Source of the DNA: Curtobacterium pusillum
GTDB taxonomy: Bacteria > Actinomycetota > Actinomycetes > Actinomycetales > Microbacteriaceae
Direction: 5' to 3'
Length of the DNA stretch: 64,000 nt
NCBI GenBank assembly: GCA_002025645.1
Contig: CP018783.1
Location: 2,108,001 to 2,172,000, forward strand
This document shows positions 57,701 through 64,000 of the stretch, one piece after another. Every line of letters starts with the position of its first letter. The stretch's first letter is position 1. Below the pieces are notes generated by a model that made no database searches, was not told where the DNA came from, and worked only from the letters and a program-made list of their open reading frames with translations. The position numbers and the translations under genes were made by a program.

Positions 57701-60380
57701 TGCCGGCGAACGACTGGGTCGGGACCTGCATCGTGTACAGCAGGTCGGTGGTCGCGCCGGACGCGATCGGGCCGACGCCGGTCCACACGATGAACGAGCG
57801 GCCCGAGAAGGTCGACGACGCTCCGGTCGGCGGGGTGTTCGTGCAGGTGCCGCCACTTGCCGAGGCGTCGACCGCGGCGCAGCGGATCCCCGCGGGCAGC
57901 GCGTCCCACACCGAGACGTTGCTGATCGGGTACCCGCCAGCAGTGCCGGCCGGGTTCGTGACGCTGACCTTGTACTGCAGCAGCTGTCCCTCGGTCGTGT
58001 TCGCGGGGTTCGCGTTCGCCTTGAGGCTGGCCGCGTCCGCACCCGTCTGCACGATGTTCTTGGTCAGCATCGCGGACGCCGGTCCGGCGACCTTGTAGTT
58101 CGCGGAGGACCGGAGGCTCGTCACGGAGCCGGCGGTGTTCTGCTGGGCGAACTTCATGAGGTTCGCGGTGATGTCCGGCACCGTGGCGCTGGAACCGGCC
58201 TTCGAGATGCGGGCGGCGACGTACAGGACGACCGTCGCACCGGCGGTGTCACCGTCGACGTACGTGCCGCCGGTCGCCGAGGATCCGATGGAGAAGGACG
58301 CCATCGACGCGCTCGAACCGGTGAGCTTCACCTGCGCGGCCGGGACGGTGCTCTCGGAACCGTAGGCCCAGTCGGTGCCCTCGACCCACTGGTCCGCGGA
58401 CGCCGTGGTGCCCACGGGGAGCATGTCCGTCACGGTCGCGTTGCGGCTCTGCACGCCGGCGGGGAACGCGACCTGCAGGCGGAAGCAGACGAGGTCGTTG
58501 ACGGTGAACGGGTCGGCGGGCGTGGCCGACGAGTAGGTCCCGGTCGAGGCGGCGCAGTCCGCGGCGCTGGTCACCGGCGATGTGGTGCTGCGCGGGAGGA
58601 CCGACTTCGCGATCTGCGGGCTGTTCGAGGTGATGGTCGCCTTCGAGTCGTCGACGACCTTCTGCGTCCCGGTGTCACCGTGCACACCGGTGGAGGTCCC
58701 GGCGATGGCGACCTTGTTGGTGAAGTCGTCGCCCGCGGCCGTCGGCCCGGCGCTGCCCGTCACGGAGTAGCTCTGCCGCATGAGCGCCTTGTACGTCACG
58801 GTCGGCGCCGCGTTCGTCGCCTGGTCGGCGATGTGGAACGTGACCGTGAAGCTGCCGTCCGCTGCGGAGTAGGCGACCGAGTCGATCGTGGCGCCGGTCA
58901 TCTGCTGGTTCAGCGCGGCGTTCTTCGCCGGGTCGCAGTCGGCCGGCAGGGTGCCGGTCGTCGGGGTCCCCGCGGGGAACGCCGGGCACAGGCCGTCGGG
59001 CAGCGTGTCGGTCATCGTGATGCCGGCGGAGGACTCGTACTCGCTGGTGCGGATGAGGAGCGAGTACGTCGCCAGCTTGCCCGCCGCGAACGTGGTCGGG
59101 GAGACGCTCTTTGCGACCGCGAGGTCCATCGCCTCGACCGTCAGCGAGGCGTTCGCCTTCTGCGCGGAGGTCGCCCCGCCACCGACCGAGCCGGTGTACG
59201 TGCCCTGTGCGTCGACGAGGTTGGTGAGCCCGTGACCGTTCGAGGTGGTGTCGGCGGTGTTCTGCCGGGTCGAGGCACCGTTGTTGTTGTCGAGGTCGGC
59301 GGCCTGCAGGAGCGACGCAGCGGCCGGAGCGGTGGAGCTCGTCGAGGGCTGACCCGGCTGTCCGGCGAACGACATCGTGTTCTCGCGCAGCGGGACGGCA
59401 GCCAGGTACTTGATAGTGACGGTCTCACCCTTGGCGAGGTCACCGACGTTCCAGACGACCTTCGTGAACACCGACGAGCCCTGGCCCGCGACGGTGTTGA
59501 CCGTCTCGACGCTCTGCGGCGTGCGGCAGGCAGTGGCGTCCCAGGTGCCGGTGGCCTTCGCCGCGGTGGTCGCGGTGAGCGACGGGGCGCCCGCGTACTC
59601 GGCACCCGACGTGGTGTTGTCGATGGCGCCGCACTGCAGGAACTCGAGGCCGGCGGGCAGGTAGTCGGTGACGACGACGCCCGTGGTGGGCGCCTGCGCC
59701 GTGTTCTTCACCGTCAGCGTGTAGACGGTCGGGTGGTCGTGCACGCCCCGGACGAGCTCGTTCTCCGGGCTCGGCTCGGCCTTCGTGATGCTGAGCGCCG
59801 ACACCGTCGTGGTGTTCGACGTCGCGGCGGCGGCGTTGATCCCGGTCCCGGCCGTCGGCGTCCCCGTAGCGCCGTAGGTCGGGAGGGTGCGCGCGTTCGT
59901 GCTCGCTGCGACCTGCGCGGCGGCGGTGAAGGCCGTACCAACCGGCCAGGACGCGTCAGCGGACTGGACCGAGAACGAGATCGACTTCTGGTCCCCGGCG
60001 ACCAGGTCGGAGACGTTCGACCACACGAGGAGCGTCCCGCCGCCCTGCGCGGTGGTCAGCGTCGTGATGACGGGTTCCCCGGTCTGCGTCCCTGCGGAAC
60101 CCGCGACGTACGAGACCCCGGCCGGGAGCTTGTAGGTGTAGCCGAGGTTGTACAGCGCGGTACCGCTGCCCGCCGCCGTGGTGTTCTTCGCCGTGATCGT
60201 CACGCCGGCCGGTGCGCCGTTGAGCACCGAGTCGTCCGCCTTGACGGAAACCGACACGAGCGATCCAGCAGCGCTCGTCGGCGCAGCGACCGCGAACACC
60301 GAGAGCAGCGCGGCGAAGAGACTCACCACCACCGCCATGGCGATGGCGCGCGGGCGTGCGGGGAACAGGGCAGAACGCAT
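51765..60380 (-). CDS. Giant DUF11-repeat surface protein with LAFTG sorting signal
   Basis: A 2871-residue secreted protein. A signal peptide covers about 1-38 (basic start, AMAVVVSLFAALLSVFAVAAP, cleavage near TSAAG). At least twelve Ig-like DUF11 repeats follow, each with a V(T/R)N(T/D/E)G...VTDTLPxGL pattern. The C-terminus is a cell-wall sorting signal: ELAFTG, a hydrophobic stretch GALIALLAMATGGVLLV, and TRRRRRA. LAxTG fits class E sortases of high-GC Gram-positives. The likely role is adhesion. The start ATG has nine Cs in place of a ribosome binding site; an internal ATG at codon 15 would leave a functional signal peptide. Confidence 0.92.
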   Translation of the reverse strand: MRSALFPARPRAIAMAVVVSLFAALLSVFAVAAPTSAAGSLVSVSVKADDSVLNGAPAGVTITAKNTTAAGSGTALYNLGYTYKLPAGVSYVAGSAGTQTGEPVITTLTTAQGGGTLLVWSNVSDLVAGDQKSISFSVQSADASWPVGTAFTAAAQVAASTNARTLPTYGATGTPTAGTGINAAAATSNTTTVSALSITKAEPSPENELVRGVHDHPTVYTLTVKNTAQAPTTGVVVTDYLPAGLEFLQCGAIDNTTSGAEYAGAPSLTATTAAKATGTWDATACRTPQSVETVNTVAGQGSSVFTKVVWNVGDLAKGETVTIKYLAAVPLRENTMSFAGQPGQPSTSSTAPAAASLLQAADLDNNNGASTRQNTADTTSNGHGLTNLVDAQGTYTGSVGGGATSAQKANASLTVEAMDLAVAKSVSPTTFAAGKLATYSLLIRTSEYESSAGITMTDTLPDGLCPAFPAGTPTTGTLPADCDPAKNAALNQQMTGATIDSVAYSAADGSFTVTFHIADQATNAAPTVTYKALMRQSYSVTGSAGPTAAGDDFTNKVAIAGTSTGVHGDTGTQKVVDDSKATITSNSPQIAKSVLPRSTTSPVTSAADCAASTGTYSSATPADPFTVNDLVCFRLQVAFPAGVQSRNATVTDMLPVGTTASADQWVEGTDWAYGSESTVPAAQVKLTGSSASMASFSIGSSATGGTYVDGDTAGATVVLYVAARISKAGSSATVPDITANLMKFAQQNTAGSVTSLRSSANYKVAGPASAMLTKNIVQTGADAASLKANANPANTTEGQLLQYKVSVTNPAGTAGGYPISNVSVWDALPAGIRCAAVDASASGGTCTNTPPTGASSTFSGRSFIVWTGVGPIASGATTDLLYTMQVPTQSFAGTVYQNSASVVRFDTTADTGAAQTWVPTPASGTSTHASGATGSQLVAVTADAQRPVTITPVVVDKTGGTDGGATNRSGLNAVPGQPLKYTYSVTVKAGTSVGAAALVDPLAKVTGLETTSATTWTLGMPGTANVATRGMTDGDATVTYGGQDFTFTGGATTNTDGGGGLVFPSVFDNTTTADVTFTVTVSGLAVSAGTGAYPKSDGTTFSSATITNTATFRSTDPVTGTSVAPTKEVAVGVTAPNLAITKTDDRNGAVVSGQDVVTWTLTATNKSTTTDARSVLVADCFPSSLQFTGSSRTEVTPTQAQRDALGACGTDRTLHAWNVGTLAAGASATVTVTGTLADKAPAGTSYANTAKVVGSSLDTDYATAGATYVQTARADDTITVASPSVSKQLTAPTWSNTDGSAGTPATTNPANTAALPVRPGDAATYQVTATIPANVAVFDARLTDTLPVGLTVDGTLTATTSDTTVTATGTVDASTRTVTVAVSDIATGRPQAVVVTVSIPVRLSTSATAGTALSNTAKFAWDKTAKGTTPTDGSATSNQANASVVAPSLSIGKTATVLGTTSTALDVEPGQSVRYTVTVTNAKGASPAYGAVVTDCVPAGIVVDGTSISDGGTFTAAADGATKCGGGVITWPSTTVGGAGATVQHTYSAKLADDASLTGGPLTNTASTGDYRSLPTGGASYDAVSATATVTPAFPDVAVAKSNDTLGGLSYVGVASDFSVTFTNTGSAATNVAAKDVLPANWQYVAGSATLVRDGGAAAPVADPTTTGSTLTWSSLGQLGANATMTLHYRATPTADAATTPGAGTAIAHTNHVTATVTDASGGTGYDGGDGSFVSYPGGADDATATARIAAADLALTKTATTAKVVAGATTAKAWTITVTNTGDDAAHGTTVVDAPTGLPTGATLVFTGSGWTCTPTDGTWSCVNGATVAKGASFPELDVALTLPANAPLTAIRNTATIHQGTGQTFDPKPGNDSDTASVTPVAIADLAITKTGPSEKAQAGRTISWSLSVQNRQDTTVQSVSDARGTVTVTDTLPDTVTLVSATSTDTAWTCDTDDDTVTCTRDGLANGTTAGAITVTATVHSDVTAAQSIVNTAAVAVDSTKTTDPTTSNDDSKATTAVDDTTSLTIDKAFGSEALVAGDPADWTVTVTNTGTADARTVQVTDTLESGTRLRSDTPVDKGTDTVTQTDGPWTCTAPAADGTDVTCVLDGTLAAGKRTTFTMTVTTPSSFTGTLVNTAVVTADNAATAQDQARSDASQTAGLSVTKTADVETVDAGKDVTYTITVANPTGPSDLPAGDDRTPSVRVQDTLPAGVEFRGLSPETEQHWALESNADGVLTLSSTDGIAAGATDPNTIVLTVHVPASFRGSSIVNTATASPVTASGPVVHDEATVDVTTHADLSITKQRTSAPSADAGTDVTYDVTVTNDGPSDAQDASWTDTPPAGMTIRKVTTDAAWEQGADAGTWTTATLASGDTAVFHVTASIASGTPAGTLRNTATVSSATPDTDPANDTAGDDVTVTTHAALGLTKSPVAKVGSTTAAKRVTAGAEQVWLLQVRNEGPSDEQPTTVVTDQLPEGLTFTGASSDGAVWTCDGTTDPTLVTCSLPTTIVAGTDAPGLWITTKVASGYTAGTIENRAVITGQGTNPPVGTNDQPVTSPLDVDEVANVAITIGHDGAAVIGKDLPETIQVRNAGLSDAAGVTATYTLPKGLTYVSTEADPAWTVTGVVHDADGSTTVSFALTGTLPAGSLAPVITVHQTPTAAAYPGVQPSATVATTTTETTLADNEAADELAVDPASSLSVTKTHTGQAVRGQTVGYTITVRNDGLTEDPGPVVVTDRLPAGLTLVSVNDAKAATCTTGQTVTCTLTGPLAVDGQVAFQVTAKVATDAPDRITNVATVESPTTQVVPIAGSASPTDPMRASDPAPVRDAPKPAGELAFTGAAGLGIGALIALLAMATGGVLLVTRRRRRA

Positions 60381-60381
60381 C

Positions 60382-60390
60382 GGGGGGGGG
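60382..60390 (-). repeat. Nine-base homopolymer (C9) before the surface-protein start
   Basis: On the coding strand the tract runs ACCCCCCCCCG and is immediately followed by ATG. Slippage here would change the spacing between upstream signals and the start codon. Confidence 0.75.
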
Positions 60391-60419
60391 TGCTCTCGGG
60401 TCGTCGTCGGGTGACGCCG

Positions 60420-60439
60420 AGCGCAGCGCAGCGCAGCGG
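60420..60439. repeat. Pentanucleotide repeat AGCGC
   Basis: AGCGC three times, then AGCGG, 40 bases upstream of the surface-protein start codon. A shorter form (GCGCAGCGCAGCG) occurs near 22.75 kb. Confidence 0.6.
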
Positions 60440-60682
60440 AAGAGCACCGTACGGGCAGGGTCCCTGGGTGCGTGCTGCGGGGGTGTTCGGGTCACCACGC
60501 GGGCCGGTCCGGCCTCGCGACTCCACGGTATCGAGTTGCGGGAAACCGCCGCTGCACCCAGTGTGGGGTACACGGGTGCCCCCCTTTGCGCGGACGACCC
60601 CCGAGCGGGCGACACCGGGCGCCCCGGGCACGAGTTCGCCCGCCCGGCGTGGTGCCGGACGGGCGCAGTCGGAGCGATCGGC

Positions 60683-60949
60683 TCAGGCGGGGTCGCTACC
60701 GTTGTTCCCGATCTTGTCGTCGAGGTTCTGCGCGGTCTTGTCGATCTGCTCGTCGAACTTGCCGCCTGTGACCTTCTTGATGCCGTCCGCGAGGCCGTGG
60801 ATGATCTTGTCCGAGACCTCTTCGGCCTTGTCGCTCTTGACGGCCTCCTCGATCTTGTCGCGGTTCTCGTCGACGAAGGCCTTCGCCTTGTCGGTCACTT
60901 CCTGCGCCTTGGCGGACACGTTCTTCTGGATGTCGTCGAAGCCGGCCAT
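60683..60949 (-). CDS. Small MT0933-antitoxin-like protein
   Basis: An 88-residue, highly charged, mostly helical protein (MAGFDDIQKNVSAKAQEVTDKAKAFVDENRDKIEEAVKS). The pattern of Asp-Lys repeats, DKAKAFVDENRDKI and a GKFDEQIDK turn resembles the MT0933-like antitoxin family of actinobacteria. There is no toxin gene next to it. It could instead be a general stress protein of the CsbD type, which has similar composition. The ATG at 60949 has GGGAGG upstream. The function is uncertain. Confidence 0.65.
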   Translation of the reverse strand: MAGFDDIQKNVSAKAQEVTDKAKAFVDENRDKIEEAVKSDKAEEVSDKIIHGLADGIKKVTGGKFDEQIDKTAQNLDDKIGNNGSDPA

Positions 60950-61092
60950 GCTGCCTCCCTGTCCGGCCGGGCGAACCGGCCGCTCGATGGCCGGACCTCC
61001 CGACCGCTTGGCCCACATCGTGCCCCCGGGAGCGCTCGTTGTCCGCGAAACGCAGGCGAGCTGTGAGCAAACGACGTCTCCGGCGGACACGA

Positions 61093-61126
61093 AAGCGGGG
61101 CCGGACCCGAAGGCCCGACCCCGCTT
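61093..61126 (-). terminator. Terminator after tuf
   Basis: AAGCGGGG (61093-61100) pairs with CCCCGCTT (61119-61126), continued by a GC-rich inner stem with minor mismatches. It lies 17 bases beyond the tuf stop and ends the fusA-tuf transcript. Confidence 0.75.
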
Positions 61127-61142
61127 CAGCAGGTAACCGGAG

Positions 61143-62330
61143 TTACTTGGTGATCTCTTCGACCGTACCGGCGCCGACCGTACGACCACCCTCACGGATG
61201 GCGAAGCGGAGGCCCGGCTCCATGGCGATCGGCTGGATGAGCTCGACGGTCATGGAGACGGTGTCGCCGGGCATGACCATCTCGGTGCCCTCGGGCAGCG
61301 TGATGACGCCGGTGACGTCCGTGGTGCGGAAGTAGAACTGCGGGCGGTAGTTCGCGTAGAACGGGTTGTGACGCCCACCCTCGTCCTTGGTCAGGATGTA
61401 CGCGTTCGCCTTGAAGTCCGTGTGCGGCGTGACCGAACCGGGCTTGACGACGACCTGGCCGCGCTCCACGTCCTCGCGCTTGAGGCCACGGATGAGCAGA
61501 CCGGTGTTGTCACCAGCCTCGGCCTTGTCGAGCAGCTTGCGGAACATCTCGATGCCCGTGACCGTGGTCTTCTGCGTCGGGCGGATGCCGACGATCTCGA
61601 CCTCGGAGTTGAGGTCGAGCGTGCCACGCTCGACGCGACCGGTGACGACGGTGCCACGACCGGTGATCGTGAAGACGTCCTCGATCGGCATGAGGAACGG
61701 CTGGTCGGTGGCGCGCACCGGGTCCGGGACGTTCTCGTCGACGGCGGCCATCAGGTCCTGGACGGACTTGACCCACTTCTCGTCGCCCTCGAGCGCCTTG
61801 AGCGCCGAGACCTGCACGACGGGGGCGTCCTCGTCGAACTCCTGCGAGCCGAGGAGCTCGCGGACCTCGAGCTCGACGAGCTCCAGGATCTCCTCGTCGT
61901 CCACCATGTCGGACTTGTTCAGCGCGACGACGATGTAGGGGACGCCGACCTGGCGGGCGAGCAGCACGTGCTCACGCGTCTGGGGCATCGGGCCGTCGGT
62001 GGCGGCGACCACGAGGATCGCGCCGTCCATCTGCGCCGCACCCGTGATCATGTTCTTCACGTAGTCAGCGTGACCGGGGGCGTCGACGTGCGCGTAGTGA
62101 CGCTTCTCGGTCTGGTACTCCACGTGGGAGATGTTGATCGTGATACCGCGGTCGCGCTCCTCGGGAGCGCTGTCGATCTGCGCGAAGTCACGGGCCTCGT
62201 TGAGGTCCGGGTACTGGTCGTGCAGAACCTTGGTGATCGCCGCCGTGAGCGTCGTCTTGCCGTGGTCGACGTGACCGATGGTTCCGATGTTGACGTGCGG
62301 CTTGGTGCGCTCGAACTTGGCCTTGGCCAC
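61143..62330 (-). CDS. tuf: Elongation factor Tu
   Basis: Delivers aminoacyl-tRNA to the ribosome. The 395-residue product has G1 [10 protein letters not shown], switch [15 protein letters not shown]4 [10 protein letters not shown], and domains II and III ending with [19 protein letters not shown]. The start is GTG with GAGGA upstream. It lies 147 bases after fusA, with GC-rich inverted repeats in the gap. Confidence 0.98.
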   Translation of the reverse strand: MAKAKFERTKPHVNIGTIGHVDHGKTTLTAAITKVLHDQYPDLNEARDFAQIDSAPEERDRGITINISHVEYQTEKRHYAHVDAPGHADYVKNMITGAAQMDGAILVVAATDGPMPQTREHVLLARQVGVPYIVVALNKSDMVDDEEILELVELEVRELLGSQEFDEDAPVVQVSALKALEGDEKWVKSVQDLMAAVDENVPDPVRATDQPFLMPIEDVFTITGRGTVVTGRVERGTLDLNSEVEIVGIRPTQKTTVTGIEMFRKLLDKAEAGDNTGLLIRGLKREDVERGQVVVKPGSVTPHTDFKANAYILTKDEGGRHNPFYANYRPQFYFRTTDVTGVITLPEGTEMVMPGDTVSMTVELIQPIAMEPGLRFAIREGGRTVGAGTVEEITK

Positions 62331-62477
62331 TGGGGTCCTCCTCAGGACTCGGAAGCGACACCCCCGGCCGGCCCTGGATGGGCTCGGGACCGTTGGTGCG
62401 CGGTGTGTGTCTTTACTTTACTTGGTGGCGAGGGGCCCGTCGCCGGGCGCCCCCGCCTGTGGAGAAGCGCTGGAGCG

Positions 62478-64000
62478 CTACTCCCCCGCGTTCTTCGCGA
62501 TGATCTCCTCGGCGACCTTGGCCGGGACCTGGCTGTAGGTCTCGAAGGTCATCGAGTAGACGGCACGACCAGAGGTCTTCGACCGCAGGTCGCCGACGTA
62601 GCCGAACATCTCGGACAGCGGCACGCTCGCGCGGACCACCTTGACGCCGGAAGCGTCCTCCATCGAGGCGATCTGGCCACGACGGGAGTTGAGGTCACCG
62701 ATGACGTCGCCCATGTACTCCTCGGGAGTACGCACCTCGACGGCCATGATCGGCTCGAGGATGGCGGGGCCGGCCTTGCGGGCGGCTTCCTTGTAGGCGA
62801 TGGAACCGGCGATCTTGAACGCCATCTCGGACGAGTCGACGTCGTGCGCCGCGCCGTCCTTGAGGATGGCCTTCACGCCGACGGTCGGGTACCCGGCGAG
62901 GATGCCGACCTGCATGGCGTCCTGGATACCGGCGTCGACCGACGGGATGTACTCGCGCGGCACGCGACCACCCGTGACGGCGTTCTCGAACTCGTAGACC
63001 TTCTCGGCCGTGACCTCCATCGGCTCGAGCGCGATCTGCACCTTCGCGAACTGACCGGATCCACCGGTCTGCTTCTTGTGGGTGTAGTCGTAGCGCTCGA
63101 CGACCTTGGTCAGCGTCTCGCGGTAGGCCACCTGGGGCTTGCCGACGGACGCCTCGACCTTGAACTCACGCTTCATGCGGTCGACCAGGATGTCGAGGTG
63201 GAGCTCGCCCATGCCCTTGATCGTGGTCTGACCGGTCTCGGCGTTGAGCTCGACGCGGAACGTCGGGTCCTCTTCGGCGAGCTTCTGGATGGCCGTGGAG
63301 AGCTTCTCCTGGTCAGCCTTCGTGTTCGGCTCGATGGCGACCTCGATCACCGGCTCCGGGAACGTCATCGACTCGAGGACGACCTGGTTGGACGGGTCGC
63401 ACAGGGTGTCGCCGGTGGTGGTGTCCTTGAGACCGATGACCGCGTAGATGTGGCCGGCGGTCACGTTGTCGACCGGGTTCTCCTTGTTGGAGTGCATCTG
63501 GAAGATCTTGCCGATGCGCTCCTTCTTGCCCTTGGTCGAGTTGATGACCTGCGCACCGGACTCGATCGAGCCGGAGTACACGCGGACGTAGGTGAGGCGA
63601 CCGAAGAACGGGTGCACCGCGACCTTGAACGCGAGGGCCGAGAACGGCTCGGAGGCGTCCGGCTTGCGGATGATCTCCTTCTCTTCGTCCTTGACGTCGT
63701 GGCCGATCATCGGCGGCACGTCGAGCGGGGACGGGAGGTAGTCGATGACCGCGTCGAGCATCGGCTGGACACCGCGGTTCTTGAAGGCCGAGCCGCAGAG
63801 GACGGGGTAGACCTCGGAGGAGATCGTGAGCTTGCGGATCGCGCCCTTGATCTCGTCCTTGGTCAGTTCCTCGCCACCGAAGTACTTCTCGAGCAGGGCG
63901 TCGTCGGTCTCGGCGACGCGCTCGATCAGCTTCGCGCGGTACTCCTCGGCACGGGCCTGGAGGTCCGCGGGGATCTCCTGGACCTCGTACTGGGCGCCCA
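62478..64000 (-). CDS. fusA: Elongation factor G, 3' part (5' end outside window)
   Basis: The C-terminal 507 codons of EF-G, the translocation GTPase. The GTPase domain is outside the window except for its end. Seen here are [36 protein letters not shown], domain [23 protein letters not shown], domain [36 protein letters not shown], domain [22 protein letters not shown], and domain [35 protein letters not shown]. The frame stays open to the window edge, so the gene is cut by the window and not broken. Confidence 0.97.
   Translation of the reverse strand, partial: GAQYEVQEIPADLQARAEEYRAKLIERVAETDDALLEKYFGGEELTKDEIKGAIRKLTISSEVYPVLCGSAFKNRGVQPMLDAVIDYLPSPLDVPPMIGHDVKDEEKEIIRKPDASEPFSALAFKVAVHPFFGRLTYVRVYSGSIESGAQVINSTKGKKERIGKIFQMHSNKENPVDNVTAGHIYAVIGLKDTTTGDTLCDPSNQVVLESMTFPEPVIEVAIEPNTKADQEKLSTAIQKLAEEDPTFRVELNAETGQTTIKGMGELHLDILVDRMKREFKVEASVGKPQVAYRETLTKVVERYDYTHKKQTGGSGQFAKVQIALEPMEVTAEKVYEFENAVTGGRVPREYIPSVDAGIQDAMQVGILAGYPTVGVKAILKDGAAHDVDSSEMAFKIAGSIAYKEAARKAGPAILEPIMAVEVRTPEEYMGDVIGDLNSRRGQIASMEDASGVKVVRASVPLSEMFGYVGDLRSKTSGRAVYSMTFETYSQVPAKVAEEIIAKNAGE

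Larger units (their letters stand above)
60381..60682. other. Surface-protein upstream region with simple repeats
   Basis: No gene is seen. It holds the nine-G tract at 60382-60390 (C on the coding strand), a pentanucleotide tract (AGCGC)x3-AGCGG at 60420-60439, and a hairpin GCGGGCGA (60605-60612) with TCGCCCGC (60636-60643) behind the small downstream gene. I could not identify a clear promoter. Confidence 0.6.

Noticed and set aside
53241-61136. A 2631-codon open frame on the plus strand opposite the surface protein
   Set aside because: It mirrors the opposite-strand gene in high-GC codons, is Arg/Gly/Val-rich without any domain, and continues through clear intergenic sequence. Long antisense open frames are expected at this GC content. 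The same applies to the long frames at 24782-29167 and 22779-25532 on the minus strand.

Overview
The window is high-GC DNA from an actinobacterium, most likely of the family Microbacteriaceae and Curtobacterium-like. The evidence is the gene order around the ribosomal operons, short-LID adenylate kinase, 102-residue S10, frequent GTG starts, a BTAD/AfsR-type regulator, a class-E-like LAFTG sorting signal, and CIRCE control of groES. The genus is inferred from general resemblance, not from a search. Almost everything is on the minus strand.

Layout, left to right. 1-2.7 kb: groES with two CIRCE operators and a well-formed promoter, a divergent THUMP-like methyltransferase, and a Pro/Tyr-rich DUF4190 membrane protein. 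2.7-5.0 kb: the t6A genes tsaB-rimI-tsaD. 5.0-10.4 kb: an accessory block of a Fic protein and a Hen1-Pnkp RNA repair operon, lying between tsaB and tsaE. 10.4-15.4 kb: a tightly overlapping operon glmS-acpS-alr-alr-tsaE with two different alanine racemases. 15.5-19.5 kb: a glutathione peroxidase-like protein, coaA, and rplM-rpsI-glmM. 20-26 kb: a secreted ExeM-type nuclease, a metallo-beta-lactamase-fold protein with truA, and a DrrAB-like ABC exporter. 26-31.6 kb: a 1069-residue BTAD regulator, an ArsR/SRPBCC pair and a FUSC membrane protein. 31.8-49.3 kb: the ribosomal superoperon (S10, spc and alpha sections, with secY, adk, map, infA and rpoA) plus a divergent LytR-CpsA-Psr protein. 49.8-60.4 kb: a DarT-like protein, DNA topoisomerase IB, and a 2871-residue cell-wall-anchored repeat protein. 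60.7-64 kb: an MT0933-antitoxin-like protein, tuf and the 3' part of fusA.

How the genes work together. Most of the window serves translation: ribosomal proteins, EF-Tu, EF-G, IF-1, RNA polymerase alpha, N-terminal processing, t6A and pseudouridine tRNA modification, and protein export. A second theme is envelope building (glmS, glmM, alanine racemases, LCP protein, sortase substrate). The accessory genes (Fic, Hen1-Pnkp, DarT-like, BTAD with ABC exporter, adhesin) concern stress, RNA or DNA damage, conflict and surface display.

The strongest non-gene signals are: (1) a recurring palindromic element with core CTGGAGGC(A/G)CGGTGC, in at least five intergenic sites and possibly inside two coding regions; (2) three tandem 11-bp repeats upstream of the ABC exporter, with the architecture of a SARP/BTAD binding site; (3) a nine-base C tract directly before the start codon of the giant surface protein, with a pentanucleotide repeat nearby; (4) twin ACTTC-N4-GAAGT palindromes upstream of an apparently leaderless Fic gene. 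No CRISPR array, insertion sequence, tRNA or rRNA gene was seen.
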